Assembly (NCBI RefSeq): GCF_000364445.2
Contig: NZ_CP043538.1
Coordinates: 5,847,447 to 5,911,446, forward strand
Source: Methylobacterium mesophilicum SR1.6/6
Lineage (GTDB): Bacteria; Pseudomonadota; Alphaproteobacteria; Rhizobiales; Beijerinckiaceae
Direction: 5' to 3'
DNA length: 64,000 bases
Shown here: piece by piece, positions 36,849 to 48,270 of the stretch
Position numbering within the stretch: the first letter of the stretch is position 1
Layout of the letters: each line of letters begins with the position of its first letter
Translations under genes and position numbers: made by a program
Notes under the pieces: model-generated
Seen by the model: the letters and a program-made list of their open reading frames with translations, nothing else
What the model was told of the DNA's origin: nothing
The model's database searches: none

Positions 36849-37136
36849 ATGTCGCATCAGAAAAAGCTTATCGTTCTTATTCTGGCTGCCTTGTACGGTT
36901 TCATGGCGCCAGCGTGGTCCGAAAGCGAGATGGCTGCCGGAGGCGCGTTCATGAGCAGCTACACGTCGGACCCCTACTTCGATCCGCGATCGCAATATTC
37001 TCAGCGTCACGCGCTGGGCGACATCGGCGGACAACCCATGCTGGCCGAACCTTTGGGCGCTCAGCCTCCGTGCGCGCTCTTCGATAAGCCCTGCGCCGAC
37101 AGGTTCGAGCGCACACGGCGCCATGCCTATCCTTAG
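36849..37136 (+). CDS. small secreted protein, 95 aa
   Basis: A signal peptide (K-K-L-I-V-L-I-L-A-A-L-Y-G-F-M-A-P-A-W-S) with a likely cut about residue 24. The mature part is Tyr/Pro/Asp-rich (S-Y-T-S-D-P-Y-F-D-P-R-S-Q-Y-S) with two Cys (P-P-C-A-L-F-D-K-P-C-A-D) that could form a disulfide. Family not recognised. Confidence 0.65.
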   Translation: MSHQKKLIVLILAALYGFMAPAWSESEMAAGGAFMSSYTSDPYFDPRSQYSQRHALGDIGGQPMLAEPLGAQPPCALFDKPCADRFERTRRHAYP

Positions 37137-37504
37137 GACAGGTTGATGGCAGCCTGCAGAGACACCACCCGATCTCCGCGAGCCGATACCGAGCGCTTCG
37201 AAAACCTGTCGTCATGTCCAGCGCAAGACTGCGGCTGGGATGAAGGTGTGACGGTGCAGGACACGTCCGCTTTCAAAATCTTGCGCAAGGCCGTTCAGGG
37301 TCGGAAAGGACGCACATCCGATCGCCGCTTCATGAGCGCCTGGAGGAGGTTTCCGGGTCGCTGTTCTCGTGCCGGAGCCCGTCGCGATGGGTGGCCGGAT
37401 AGGACGGCCCTCGCCGCAAATTGATGGGATAGCATCAGCTTCAATCCTGACTTGCGCTGTCGCAATCGGCTACGATCAGCCTCCATCAATGGAGGCCTTT
37501 CGCC
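37137..37504. other. intergenic, nothing convincing
   Basis: 368 bases, no supported gene. GGAGG at about 37489 belongs to the next gene. Confidence 0.4.
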
Positions 37505-37825
37505 GTGCGTACGCTCGCTTTTGCCTCGGCTCTCGTCCTTGCCTGCACGCTTCCCGTCGCGGCGCAGAGCCCCGCACCCTCGGCAGCTCAGACGGCGCAG
37601 CGGGATCGGATGAAATCCTGCAACGTGGATGCTGGTACACAAAAGCTGACCGGCGCCGCACGCAAAGACTTCATGGCGGACTGCCTCGCCGGGAAAACCG
37701 CTGCGCCGGCCAAGGACCTGACCCCGCAGCAGGCCAAGATGAAAAGTTGCAACACGGATGCCTCGGCCAAGAGCCTGAAAGGTGCCGAGCGCAAGGCTTT
37801 CATGAGCACTTGTCTGAAGGGTTAG
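37505..37825 (+). CDS. PsiF-repeat protein
   Basis: 106 residues from GTG 37505, with GGAGG nine bases upstream. A signal peptide (L-A-F-A-S-A-L-V-L-A-C-T-L-P-V-A-A-Q) precedes two PsiF repeats: R-M-K-S-C-N-V-D-A-G-T-Q-K-L-T-G and K-M-K-S-C-N-T-D-A-S-A-K-S-L-K-G, each followed by R-K-x-F-M-x-x-C-L. This matches the phosphate-starvation-inducible PsiF family, periplasmic and of unknown biochemical role. Four paired cysteines are conserved between the repeats. Confidence 0.88.
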   Translation: MRTLAFASALVLACTLPVAAQSPAPSAAQTAQRDRMKSCNVDAGTQKLTGAARKDFMADCLAGKTAAPAKDLTPQQAKMKSCNTDASAKSLKGAERKAFMSTCLKG

Positions 37826-38046
37826 GTGCCGGAACCACAGCGATCTCTGCGGACCGCCGAGGCGGCTCGTTCATGGCGCGTTCGGCCGGCGTCGACCGGA
37901 CGTGTGCTCCGCTGCGGGCAACGTTCGCCGAGGGGGCGGGGGCGTCCTTGCTGCGGTCACGGGTCCACGAGGCGAAAGGGTCCCGGCGGTGGGCCGAGGC
38001 CCTTCCTCCCCGTGCGATGACTGTCCCGCTGGACGGGGCGCGACGT

Positions 38047-38298
38047 TCAGTAGGAGCGTGACGGGGTGGTCGTGGACGCCGATCCTGCGGAGGTCGGAAC
38101 CGTATTCGTCGTGGTGGTGCGGTTCGCACGATGGTGGCCGATGGCACAACCCGCCGCCGCCCCTGCCACGCCGTGCCCGACCATGTGACCGGCGAGGCCG
38201 CCGACGACGGCACCTTTGAGGCAGCCCTTGGCCTCGGCCTGACCGAGGCCGGCGAAGGCCGTGAAGGCCAGAACGGAAGCGATGGTCACTGCGCGCAT
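38047..38298 (-). CDS. small secreted glycine-zipper-like protein, 83 aa
   Basis: A signal peptide (V-T-I-A-S-V-L-A-F-T-A-F-A-G-L-G-Q-A-E-A) followed by a Gly-rich segment (G-A-V-V-G-G-L-A-G-H-M-V-G-H-G-V-A-G) typical of small glycine-zipper envelope proteins, and a Thr/Ser-rich tail. It probably inserts into or packs against membranes. Unknown role. Confidence 0.65.
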   Translation of the reverse strand: MRAVTIASVLAFTAFAGLGQAEAKGCLKGAVVGGLAGHMVGHGVAGAAAGCAIGHHRANRTTTTNTVPTSAGSASTTTPSRSY

Positions 38299-38475
38299 AG
38301 CGTCTCTCTTGGACTAGGATTCGCCCTCAAACGTGCTGCTGCGGCACCTCGTTCCAAGGCCTCGCACGGATGTCATGGGCGATCTGCGGCGGGCCGCATC
38401 CGGCCCAGACAGCGCGCGTGGTCGGTAGCCATCCGAAACGCGCGTCTGGACCCTTTCGTCTGGTTTCGGACTTGA

Positions 38476-38892
38476 GTGTCGATGACCGATCCAGCCGATG
38501 CCTCAGCGCCTTGCGCCCTCGTCGTGGACGACGACGGCCTCATCCGCATGGATGCGATGGACATCCTGGGGGACGCCGGGTTCCGCACCTTTGAGGCCTG
38601 CGATGGCGATAGGGCGATGACGTTGCTCGACCGTGAGCATGCCTCGATCGTCCTGCTCTTCACCGACGTACAGATGCCGGGATCCCGTGACGGCTTCGCC
38701 CTGGCGCGCGAGACGGCCCGGCATTGGCCCCACATCGCCATCGTCGTCGCCTCGGGCCAAGTGCATCCGGGACCCGGAGACATGCCGGACGGGGCCCGCT
38801 TCATCGGCAAGCCGTTCACGGCCGAAATGGTGCACGACCACCTCAAAGACATCCTGCCGGATGGCCAGAAGCCGGAGCCCCTGCGCGAGTAG
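38476..38892 (+). CDS. receiver-only response regulator
   Basis: About 138 residues from GTG 38476 (ATG 38482 also possible). One CheY-like receiver: acidic pocket V-V-D-D-D-G near 17, phospho-Asp in L-L-F-T-D-V-Q-M-P-G near 62, V-A-S-G near 92 and the conserved Lys in F-I-G-K-P-F. No output domain. It probably works through phosphotransfer or protein contacts. No kinase is adjacent. Confidence 0.88.
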   Translation: MSMTDPADASAPCALVVDDDGLIRMDAMDILGDAGFRTFEACDGDRAMTLLDREHASIVLLFTDVQMPGSRDGFALARETARHWPHIAIVVASGQVHPGPGDMPDGARFIGKPFTAEMVHDHLKDILPDGQKPEPLRE

Positions 38893-39334
38893 CGTCGGCC
38901 ATGGGCCGCCCCGGATATTGGCCGCGGTCGGGCCTGCGGCGGTAATCGGGATCAGGCATATCGCATCAGACCCGCGAACCCCCTCCGCCACGAGATCGAA
39001 CTTTGATTTCGAGAAGCGCGGCAGGCTGGTCGTGTCCTTCGGCAGCCCCGGCATCTGCTGAGGCCCGACCTTGGTCATTTCGAAGATTTGCCGATGAACG
39101 TGGACCGGGTGCCCGACGCCTCATGTCGGTCCCCGCTTCAACCCCTGCCATCGGAGATTTCGCCGAAGACGAGTTCGGGCGTGAACTCACGCCACCGGGT
39201 CCCAGGGGCCTGGCCGTCCCGTGAAGGCCCTCGTTCACCGATCCGTGGGTGGGAATGTTCGGCCCGATGCCGCGCGCTACCTTGGCGGGATCCCCGCGAA
39301 GGGGCGAACGACGACATCCTTGAGGAAACGCCAG
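38893..39334. other. intergenic, nothing convincing
   Basis: About 440 bases. Short frames on both strands lack motifs. The ribosome-binding site GAGGAAAC of the next gene lies at its end. Confidence 0.4.
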
Positions 39335-39808
39335 ATGCTGAAGACTATCGTGCCTGTCGTGGCTCTTGCCTCCGTGCTCGCCACGCCGGCCCTCGCCCTG
39401 GAAGTCACGAAGACCGCGACCGTCGCGGCCTCACCGGACACCGTCTGGAAAACCATCGGCGGGTTCTGCGGCATCGGCGATTGGCACCCCGTCATCGAGA
39501 AGTGCGTGCTCTCGAAGAAGGGCGGCAAGGAGGAGCGCACCCTGTCCCTGAAGGGCGGCGGGACCATCGTGGAGGAGGAGCAGTCCCGCAACGACAAGAA
39601 GATGGACTACACCTACACGATCCTCTCGGGCCCGCTGCCGGTGCAGGACTACAAGTCGACCATCAGGGTGGAGAAGGACGGCAGCGGATCGAAGGTCACC
39701 TGGACCGGCACCTTCAAGGCCAAGGGTGCGCCGGACGACAAGGCCCAGGAGGCGATCGCGGGCGTCTACGACGCGGGCCTGAAGGGCATCGCCGACAAGG
39801 CCAAGTAA
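39335..39808 (+). CDS. exported SRPBCC (START-like) protein
   Basis: 157 residues from ATG 39335; GAGGAAACGCCAG precedes it. A signal peptide (L-K-T-I-V-P-V-V-A-L-A-S-V-L-A-T-P-A-L-A) is followed by a START/Bet v1-like fold: V-A-A-S-P-D-T-V-W-K-T-I-G-G-F-C, W-H-P-V-I-E-K-C-V, and a C-terminal helix (D-D-K-A-Q-E-A-I-A-G-V-Y-D-A-G-L). Such domains bind lipids or other hydrophobic ligands; here it would do so in the periplasm. Confidence 0.85.
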   Translation: MLKTIVPVVALASVLATPALALEVTKTATVAASPDTVWKTIGGFCGIGDWHPVIEKCVLSKKGGKEERTLSLKGGGTIVEEEQSRNDKKMDYTYTILSGPLPVQDYKSTIRVEKDGSGSKVTWTGTFKAKGAPDDKAQEAIAGVYDAGLKGIADKAK

Positions 39809-39908
39809 CCGCGCCAGCGGGTCAGGGCTGCTCCCGCCTCGCCGTCGGGGCGGGGCACGCCTCGGGCGACACGTCACCTCCGTCGGGACAGCACGGGAAC
39901 GGCCAGGC

Positions 39909-40622
39909 ATGCGACAGGTGAAGTTCAGGCTGATCGAGCCTGGGTTGCGACCCCGGCGCACGCGTCTTGAGATTCCCGGCTGGGCCGGCAAGGCCGAACC
40001 CCGGGCAGATGGCTCACAGGAATATGCCTGGCACTGCATTCCCTTCTCGGAGGCGGCCAAGGGCGGGATCGAGCTGTTCTACCCCTACGAAGCCGAGCTG
40101 CGGGTCAGCACGCGGGACGGCAAGCTGGCCTTCGAGGGCGATTTCGGCGAGTCGCCCGAGCCCGGCCTGCAGTGGCCGCCGTTCCGGAGCTTCGGCGACG
40201 CCTACTACACCTACCAGATCCTTATCGACCTCAAGGTCGAGGAAGGCTGGGCGATCAAGACCGAGACGCATCCGCGCTTCTACACCGACCGGACGGGAAC
40301 CGTGCCGGTCGCGGTTCCGGCCCTCCTGAGGCACTGGTGGCCGATGATGTACTTCATGGTGTTCAAGGCTCCCGACGAGGGCCAGACCCACGTCTTCCGC
40401 AAGGACGAGCCATTCATGCAGGTGAGCATCGTTCCGGCCGAGGCTGATTTCGAACTCGTGCAGATGTCCGAGGCGGAGGCGGCCGAGCGCGAGCTGCAGT
40501 CGCGGTGCATCTACGCGAGCCGCCAGACCCTGTCGGCCGATACCCAATGGACCTCAGCGACCAATACGGTTTTCGACGGCACCTACAGGCGAATTCTGGG
40601 CGCCGCGAAGAGCTCCCGCTGA
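39909..40622 (+). CDS. hypothetical protein, 237 aa (DUF6065-like)
   Basis: A soluble protein with Q-E-Y-A-W-H-C-I-P-F-S-E-A-A-K-G-G-I-E near 37 and E-G-W-A-I-K-T-E-T-H-P-R-F-Y near 115. It resembles the DUF6065 group, which I recall as proteins near peptide-modification or glycosylation genes, but the assignment is by eye. No signal peptide. Convergent with the His-run protein gene. Confidence 0.65.
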   Translation: MRQVKFRLIEPGLRPRRTRLEIPGWAGKAEPRADGSQEYAWHCIPFSEAAKGGIELFYPYEAELRVSTRDGKLAFEGDFGESPEPGLQWPPFRSFGDAYYTYQILIDLKVEEGWAIKTETHPRFYTDRTGTVPVAVPALLRHWWPMMYFMVFKAPDEGQTHVFRKDEPFMQVSIVPAEADFELVQMSEAEAAERELQSRCIYASRQTLSADTQWTSATNTVFDGTYRRILGAAKSSR

Positions 40623-40666
40623 GACGCGTCGCGACGGGAGCCCTGTCCCGCCCCGACGCGGCGTGC

Positions 40667-41053
40667 TCAGTAGCCGTAGGGCACGAAGTACCCGTGGTGA
40701 TGATGGTGATGGTGGTGGTACCGCCGGTAGTACCGGTGGTGATGATGGTGATGGTGATGATAAAACGGCCGGAAGAACCGGTGGTGATGGTGATGGTGGT
40801 GATAGTAGTATTGAGCCTGCTGAACGGTAGCCTCGCCGTCGGAGGCGGCCGGTAGGAGTTCGGCTTTCGCGGCCGCCTCGTCGGACTCCCTCAGGAGCGC
40901 TACCGCATCCGGGATGGGCTTGAGCAGGTCTCCGTAACTCTCGACCTGCATGGCCTCCCTCAGTCCGGTCGGGGCGGGCATGGCGGCCTGCGCCGGGTCG
41001 GCAGCGGCCAGGAGCGTGACCGCTCCGATCAGGCCAGCGACTGTCTTGTCCAT
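40667..41053 (-). CDS. secreted polyhistidine-run protein, 128 aa
   Basis: Start ATG 41053 after GGAGAAAGGA. A signal peptide (V-A-G-L-I-G-A-V-T-L-L-A-A-A-D-P-A-Q-A) precedes a helical middle and a C-terminal tail with three blocks of seven or eight His separated by aromatic/basic linkers (R-F-F-R-P-F-Y, R-Y-Y-R-R-Y), ending G-Y-F-V-P-Y-G-Y. Likely a periplasmic metal (Ni, Zn, Cu or Co) binder. The CAC/CAT codon runs make a simple-sequence tract at 40690-40815, prone to length change. Confidence 0.8.
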   Translation of the reverse strand: MDKTVAGLIGAVTLLAAADPAQAAMPAPTGLREAMQVESYGDLLKPIPDAVALLRESDEAAAKAELLPAASDGEATVQQAQYYYHHHHHHHRFFRPFYHHHHHHHHRYYRRYHHHHHHHHGYFVPYGY

Positions 41054-41346
41054 CGACGGGATCCTTTCTCCACTGCGCGGCCCGCCACCCCGCAAGGGTC
41101 CCGGACATGAGCGCCGCCGGAAACACCACGCGTCGGCGAGCCGTTCCGGTTCGAAGCAGCCCGATCAATCACATCTCCGGCATGAGCGACGAAGTGCTTG
41201 ACGATACTTATGAAGAGAACCGGCAAGGCAGGATGAAATGGATTTCAGTTGATTTTATCAGCCATCCACGTCTCAGACGTGACGCAGAACTCAGGCTCCG
41301 GGATTCTGCGGTGCCAAAGCGGCCTTGCCGCGGCGCGAGGCAGCAA
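41054..41346. other. intergenic
   Basis: About 290 bases with no gene seen; less GC-rich around 41200-41270. Confidence 0.3.
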
Positions 41347-42042
41347 TCAGACGGCCCTGCCGACCAAGCTTCCGATACCGGCCGTCACGGCCATGGCCAG
41401 CACGCCCCAGAACGTCACGCGCGCCGTGGCCCGCGCGACGGGGGCGCCGCCCGCCTTGGCGCCGAGCGCCCCGAGCACCGCTAGGAACACCAACGAGGCC
41501 CCGGACACCGTGTAGACCGCGAGACTGCCAGGCGAGAGCGCCGCGGCCGTCAGCGGCAGGGCTGCACCGGCCGAGAACGTCGCCGCCGAGGTCAGCGCGG
41601 CCTGGACCGGGCGCGCCGTGGTGACCTCCGAGATGCCGAGCTCGTCGCGGGCGTGGGCGCCCAGCGCGTCTTTCGCCATGAGTTGCTCGGCGACCTGAAG
41701 CGCCAGCGCATGGTCGAGACCGCGGTCAACGTAGATCCGGGCCAGTTCCTCCCGCTCCGCCGCCGGGTCGTCGGTCAGTTCGCGACGCTCGCGAGCGAGG
41801 TCGGCCTGCTCGGTGTCGGCCTGGGAGCTCACGGAGACGTACTCGCCCGCCGCCATCGACATCGCGCCCGCCACGAGGCCGGCGCTGCCCGCGACCAGGA
41901 TCTCGCCCGTGTTGGCGGCGGAGGCGGCGACGCCCACGATCAGGCTTGCGGTGGAAACGAGGCCGTCGTTGGCGCCGAGCACGGCGGCGCGCAGCCAGCC
42001 GATACGGTCGATGAGATGCCTTTCGGCGTGGACGGGGCGCAT
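41347..42042 (-). CDS. VIT1/CCC1-family Fe2+/Mn2+ transporter
   Basis: 231 residues from ATG 42042. The N-terminal part H-A-E-R-H-L-I-D-R-I-G-W-L-R-A-A-V-L-G-A-N-D-like and D-G-L-V-S-T-A-S-L-I-V-G-V mark the family; A-G-A-M-S-M-A-A-G-E-Y-V-S-V-S-S-Q and a charged cytoplasmic helix (D-T-E-Q-A-D-L-A-R-E-R-R-E) with metal-binding Glu follow, then three more spans. It would move Fe2+ or Mn2+ across the inner membrane, out of the cytosol by family analogy. It sits between the His-run protein and the heavy-metal pump. Confidence 0.92.
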   Translation of the reverse strand: MRPVHAERHLIDRIGWLRAAVLGANDGLVSTASLIVGVAASAANTGEILVAGSAGLVAGAMSMAAGEYVSVSSQADTEQADLARERRELTDDPAAEREELARIYVDRGLDHALALQVAEQLMAKDALGAHARDELGISEVTTARPVQAALTSAATFSAGAALPLTAAALSPGSLAVYTVSGASLVFLAVLGALGAKAGGAPVARATARVTFWGVLAMAVTAGIGSLVGRAV

Positions 42043-42312
42043 GGTCGTCAGGATCTCCAGGGTGGCGTTTGACTCAGCACGGCGTCGTGCCGGAGGCCGT
42101 GAGGGACGAGGACGGCAGCCGCGTGGAACACGCCTGCTCGGCGGGCTCACGATGCCGTGCCTCAACCGTGCGATCCGTCATGAGTTCGCGCGCTTCTCTG
42201 CGGTTCGACTGACGGCCGGCTCATCGTCGGCCAAGCGCGAACAACCGTTTCCAAAGGGACGGTCAAGGGCCCGCATGCCGGGCGGTTCACGGCGCGCGCG
42301 CCGCCCAGCCGG

Positions 42313-42512
42313 GTGCGGGTGCGGGCGATGCGGGGGGCGAACCTGACGACGACCGTCCCGGTGATCCGGCACGACACGTACGACCGTCCGGTCGCGGGGG
42401 CCAAGCCCAGGGTCGAGGGCCTGCAGATGGCGATCGTGACGGATCCGCCGGGCGAGGAGACCCACCGCGGCGAGTTCGGGCGGGTGAAGGTGCGCTTTCC
42501 CTGGGAGTGGCT
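42313..42512 (+). pseudogene. VgrG (type VI secretion spike) fragment
   Basis: The frame reads A-K-P-R-V-E-G-L-Q-M-A-I-V-T-D-P-P-G-E-E followed by T-H-R-G-E-F-G-R-V-K-V-R-F-P-W-E-W. This is the VgrG gp27/gp5 junction motif (PRV-GxQTAxVVGPxGEE...DEYGRVKVQFPWD). Only about 60 residues remain, without the N-terminal baseplate domain or the beta-helix, and the frame becomes non-specific after. A remnant; no other type VI genes are in the window. Confidence 0.6.
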
Positions 42513-42578
42513 CAAGCGGGCCTCGTCGCGAGATGGGTTGGCCGTCCCGGCCCGGAGCGAACCCGGCCTTGACCGCGC

Positions 42579-45743
<3,165 letters not shown>

Positions 45744-45752
45744 CGCCGCCCC

Positions 45753-47093
45753 TCAATCCGTCGAGCCGAGGAGGCCGCGCAGCAGAATGGCTTTGAGGTC
45801 GAAGCTGCCCGCAGTCGCGACCGTCTCGCCCGCCGCCACCCCGTGGCGCACTTCCACCCAATCCGAGCGCTGGATGCCGAGCGTCAGGGAGCGCCGCTCG
45901 AACTGATCGGGGGCCTTGCGCACGAAGGCGATCGGGCCGCCTTCCGTCTGCTGCACGGCGGCCGCCGGGATGGTCGCACCGTCGCGGCCGAGGTCGGCGG
46001 TGACCGTGACGGCGACGAACTGGTGGGCGCGCAGCAGATCCTGCGGGTTGTCGAGCTCGATCCGCGCGGGGGCGGTATTCGTCGCCGGATCGAGGGCCGC
46101 GTTGACCGAGCGGACATGGCCCTCGAAGGCCGGATGACCGGGCATCGGGCTCTCCACCGAGGCCGTGTCGCCCGCCTTAACCCGGGCAATGTCAGCCCCG
46201 TAAAGGTGTGCCAGCACGACGATGCGGGCAGGGTCGGCCACCGTGAAGGCGTCCCGCCCGGTGTCGACCACTTCGCCCAGCGTGATGCCGACGCTCGTCA
46301 CCACGCCGCTGATCGGCGTGATCACGGCGCTGGTGCCGGGCGCGGCGCCTTCGGCCGGGGCGAGGCGCTGGTACTGGGCCCGGTACAGGTCGGCATTCGC
46401 CTGCGCCGACTTCACGGCCGCTTGCGCTTTGGCGAGATCGACCTGACGCCGCTCGACCTCGGCCTGGGCGACGCCGCCGAACTTCAGCTGCTCCAGTCCG
46501 CGCTTCACCTGCAGCGCGGCCACCGCTTCGGAGGCCTGTGCCTCCCCTAGCGCGGCCTGCGCAGCCTGCAGCCCGTTGCGGGCGTCGAGGATGCCGCCGG
46601 CGTCGAGGGTCGCGAGGGTCTGGCCGGCCGCGACCCTGTCGCCGGGCTGGACCGCGAGGCTCAGAACCCGCCCCTGCGTGCGCGGCTTGAGATGCGTGAC
46701 CCGCCGCTCAAAGGCGACGGTGCCGGGGGCGCGCACCGGCAGCATGATGCGGCGGGTCTCAGCTTGACCGAAGGAGAGGCCGATCCGTTTCTGGCCGGCC
46801 TCGTCGAGGGTGACGAGATTGGCATTCGCCGGGGCGTCGTCGGGCTTGTCCGCCTTCGCATCGGAGGCCGCCGGGAGCGGAGCGAGACCGAGCGCGTCGA
46901 GGACCGGTCCACGATAGCTCCAGCCCGCGAGGGCTGCCGCGGCCAGCACGACCAGGGTGAGGAGCGTCCCCGGCGCCCGGCTTCGCCGCACGACCGGAGA
47001 CGGCGGTGGAGCGGCATCGCGCTCCGGGCGGTCGTTGTCGGTCGACTCCGCGGTCTCGGCATGGCGCGCGGACGACTCGGCGTTCAGCGACAT
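45753..47093 (-). CDS. czcB: heavy-metal RND periplasmic adaptor (CzcB-like)
   Basis: 446 residues. Membrane span about 43-60, then a Gly/Asp-rich linker. The lipoyl halves are G-R-V-L-S-L-A-V-Q-P-G-D-R-V-A-A-G-Q-T-L and S-A-V-I-T-P-I-S-G-V-V-T-S-V, with a long helical hairpin between (about 165-250). The beta-barrel and membrane-proximal domains complete the CzcB/CusB pattern. No Met/His-rich N-terminal metal site is present. It precedes the pump gene by 9 bases and should be co-transcribed. A divergent two-component system begins 500 bases upstream. Confidence 0.92.
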   Translation of the reverse strand: MSLNAESSARHAETAESTDNDRPERDAAPPPSPVVRRSRAPGTLLTLVVLAAAALAGWSYRGPVLDALGLAPLPAASDAKADKPDDAPANANLVTLDEAGQKRIGLSFGQAETRRIMLPVRAPGTVAFERRVTHLKPRTQGRVLSLAVQPGDRVAAGQTLATLDAGGILDARNGLQAAQAALGEAQASEAVAALQVKRGLEQLKFGGVAQAEVERRQVDLAKAQAAVKSAQANADLYRAQYQRLAPAEGAAPGTSAVITPISGVVTSVGITLGEVVDTGRDAFTVADPARIVVLAHLYGADIARVKAGDTASVESPMPGHPAFEGHVRSVNAALDPATNTAPARIELDNPQDLLRAHQFVAVTVTADLGRDGATIPAAAVQQTEGGPIAFVRKAPDQFERRSLTLGIQRSDWVEVRHGVAAGETVATAGSFDLKAILLRGLLGSTD

Positions 47094-47148
47094 GGACAGG
47101 AGGGCCGCCGACCGGACGGGACGGATGCCGCGGATGTGAGTACAGGGC

Positions 47149-47355
47149 TCATGCGTCGAAGCCCGAGGGGAGAATCTCGTCGCTGACGTAGCGCCCGGTC
47201 TCGACCTCGCGGATCACCACCTCGAAGCCCTCGGCGCGCAGTTCCCGCAACTGCTCGACGCTGACATAGGTCCGGGTCTCGACGTCGTAGAGCCGTCTCT
47301 GGGCGTAGCGATTGATAAGGCGGCGGGGCCGCCGCTTCCGAGGCATGGGCGACAC
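47149..47355 (-). CDS. solo PHB-accumulation-regulator DNA-binding domain (PhaR-like), 68 aa
   Basis: L-I-N-R-Y-A-Q-R-R-L-Y-D-V-E-T-R-T-Y-V-S with V-E-Q-L-R-E-L matches the N-terminal DNA-binding domain of polyhydroxyalkanoate synthesis regulators (PhaR). The usual PhaR has C-terminal domains that bind PHB; here only the DNA-binding part is encoded. It lies 55 bases upstream of the metal adaptor gene on the same strand and could be the first gene of the pump operon. Whether it regulates metal efflux is not known. Confidence 0.8.
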   Translation of the reverse strand: MSPMPRKRRPRRLINRYAQRRLYDVETRTYVSVEQLRELRAEGFEVVIREVETGRYVSDEILPSGFDA

Positions 47356-47592
47356 TCCCTCAGCGACTGGGGATTGCGTCGGATGCGGCGAAGCCGCGAG
47401 GCGAGAACGACATCGGGGAGCCCGGCAAGGTATCGCCCCCCGCCCGGGACGAGCCTGAGGTACGTGCTAGAGTCATTCTAATGTGGGACGAGGCCGATGA
47501 GACGCCACTAAATTCGGGTTCACAATCGTTTCCCCGCGCAGACCGCCGGGCCGACATGCGACACAACGGGATGGTGGGGAGGAACGCGCGGC

Positions 47593-48270
47593 GTGGCGAG
47601 GCTGCTGCTGATCGAGGATGACGGAGACACGGCCGGGGACGTGCTCGACGACCTGCGCGGGCGCGGCCACGAGGTCGCCTGGGCGACGAACGGACCGGAT
47701 GGAGCGAAGGCAGCGCGGGAGGCCAGCTGGGACGCGATCATCCTCGACCGGATGTTGCCGGGCCAGGACGGGCTCGGCGTGCTGCAGGATCTGCGCCGGG
47801 ACGGCGACCGGACCCCGGCCCTCGTCCTCAGCGCCCTGGGTGACGTGGACGAGCGCATCCGCGGCCTCCGGGCCGGCGGCGACGACTATCTCGCCAAGCC
47901 CTTCGCCCTCGGGGAGCTGGCCGCACGGATCGAGGCTCTGCTTCGCCGCCCGGTCGACAGCCGGGAGACGCTCCTGCGGGTCGGAAGCCTGGAGATCGAC
48001 CTCATCGCCGGGACCGGTCGGCGCGGCGCCCGCGACCTCGACCTGCTACCCCGCGAACTCAAGCTGCTCGCCTACCTGATGCGCTCGCCCGGCCGGATCG
48101 TCACCCGGGCGATGCTGTTCGAGGAGGTCTGGAACTACCGGTTCACGCCGAAATCGAACCTCATCGACGTCCATCTCGGCCGCCTCCGCCGGAAGCTGGA
48201 GGCGGCGGGGGAGGCGCCGCTGATCCAGAACGTCCGCGGCGTCGGCTTCACCCTCACCCCCGATGACTGA
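47593..48270 (+). CDS. OmpR-family response regulator (metal efflux system)
   Basis: 225 residues from GTG 47593, preceded by GGGAGGAACGCGCGGC. Receiver: I-E-D-D near 7, phospho-Asp in A-I-I-L-D-R-M-L-P-G near 51, Y-L-A-K-P-F. DNA-binding domain 130-222 (L-L-P-R-E-L-K-L-L-A-Y-L-M, L-I-D-V-H-L-G-R-L-R-R-K-L). It overlaps its kinase gene by eight bases. Divergent to the PhaR-like/CzcBA operon, so it probably activates it, as CusR or CzcR do. Confidence 0.93.
   Translation: MARLLLIEDDGDTAGDVLDDLRGRGHEVAWATNGPDGAKAAREASWDAIILDRMLPGQDGLGVLQDLRRDGDRTPALVLSALGDVDERIRGLRAGGDDYLAKPFALGELAARIEALLRRPVDSRETLLRVGSLEIDLIAGTGRRGARDLDLLPRELKLLAYLMRSPGRIVTRAMLFEEVWNYRFTPKSNLIDVHLGRLRRKLEAAGEAPLIQNVRGVGFTLTPDD

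Noticed and set aside
40690..40815. short regular repeats resembling a CRISPR-like or microsatellite array
   Set aside because: They are CAC/CAT codon runs inside a coding gene for polyhistidine blocks; no spacers.
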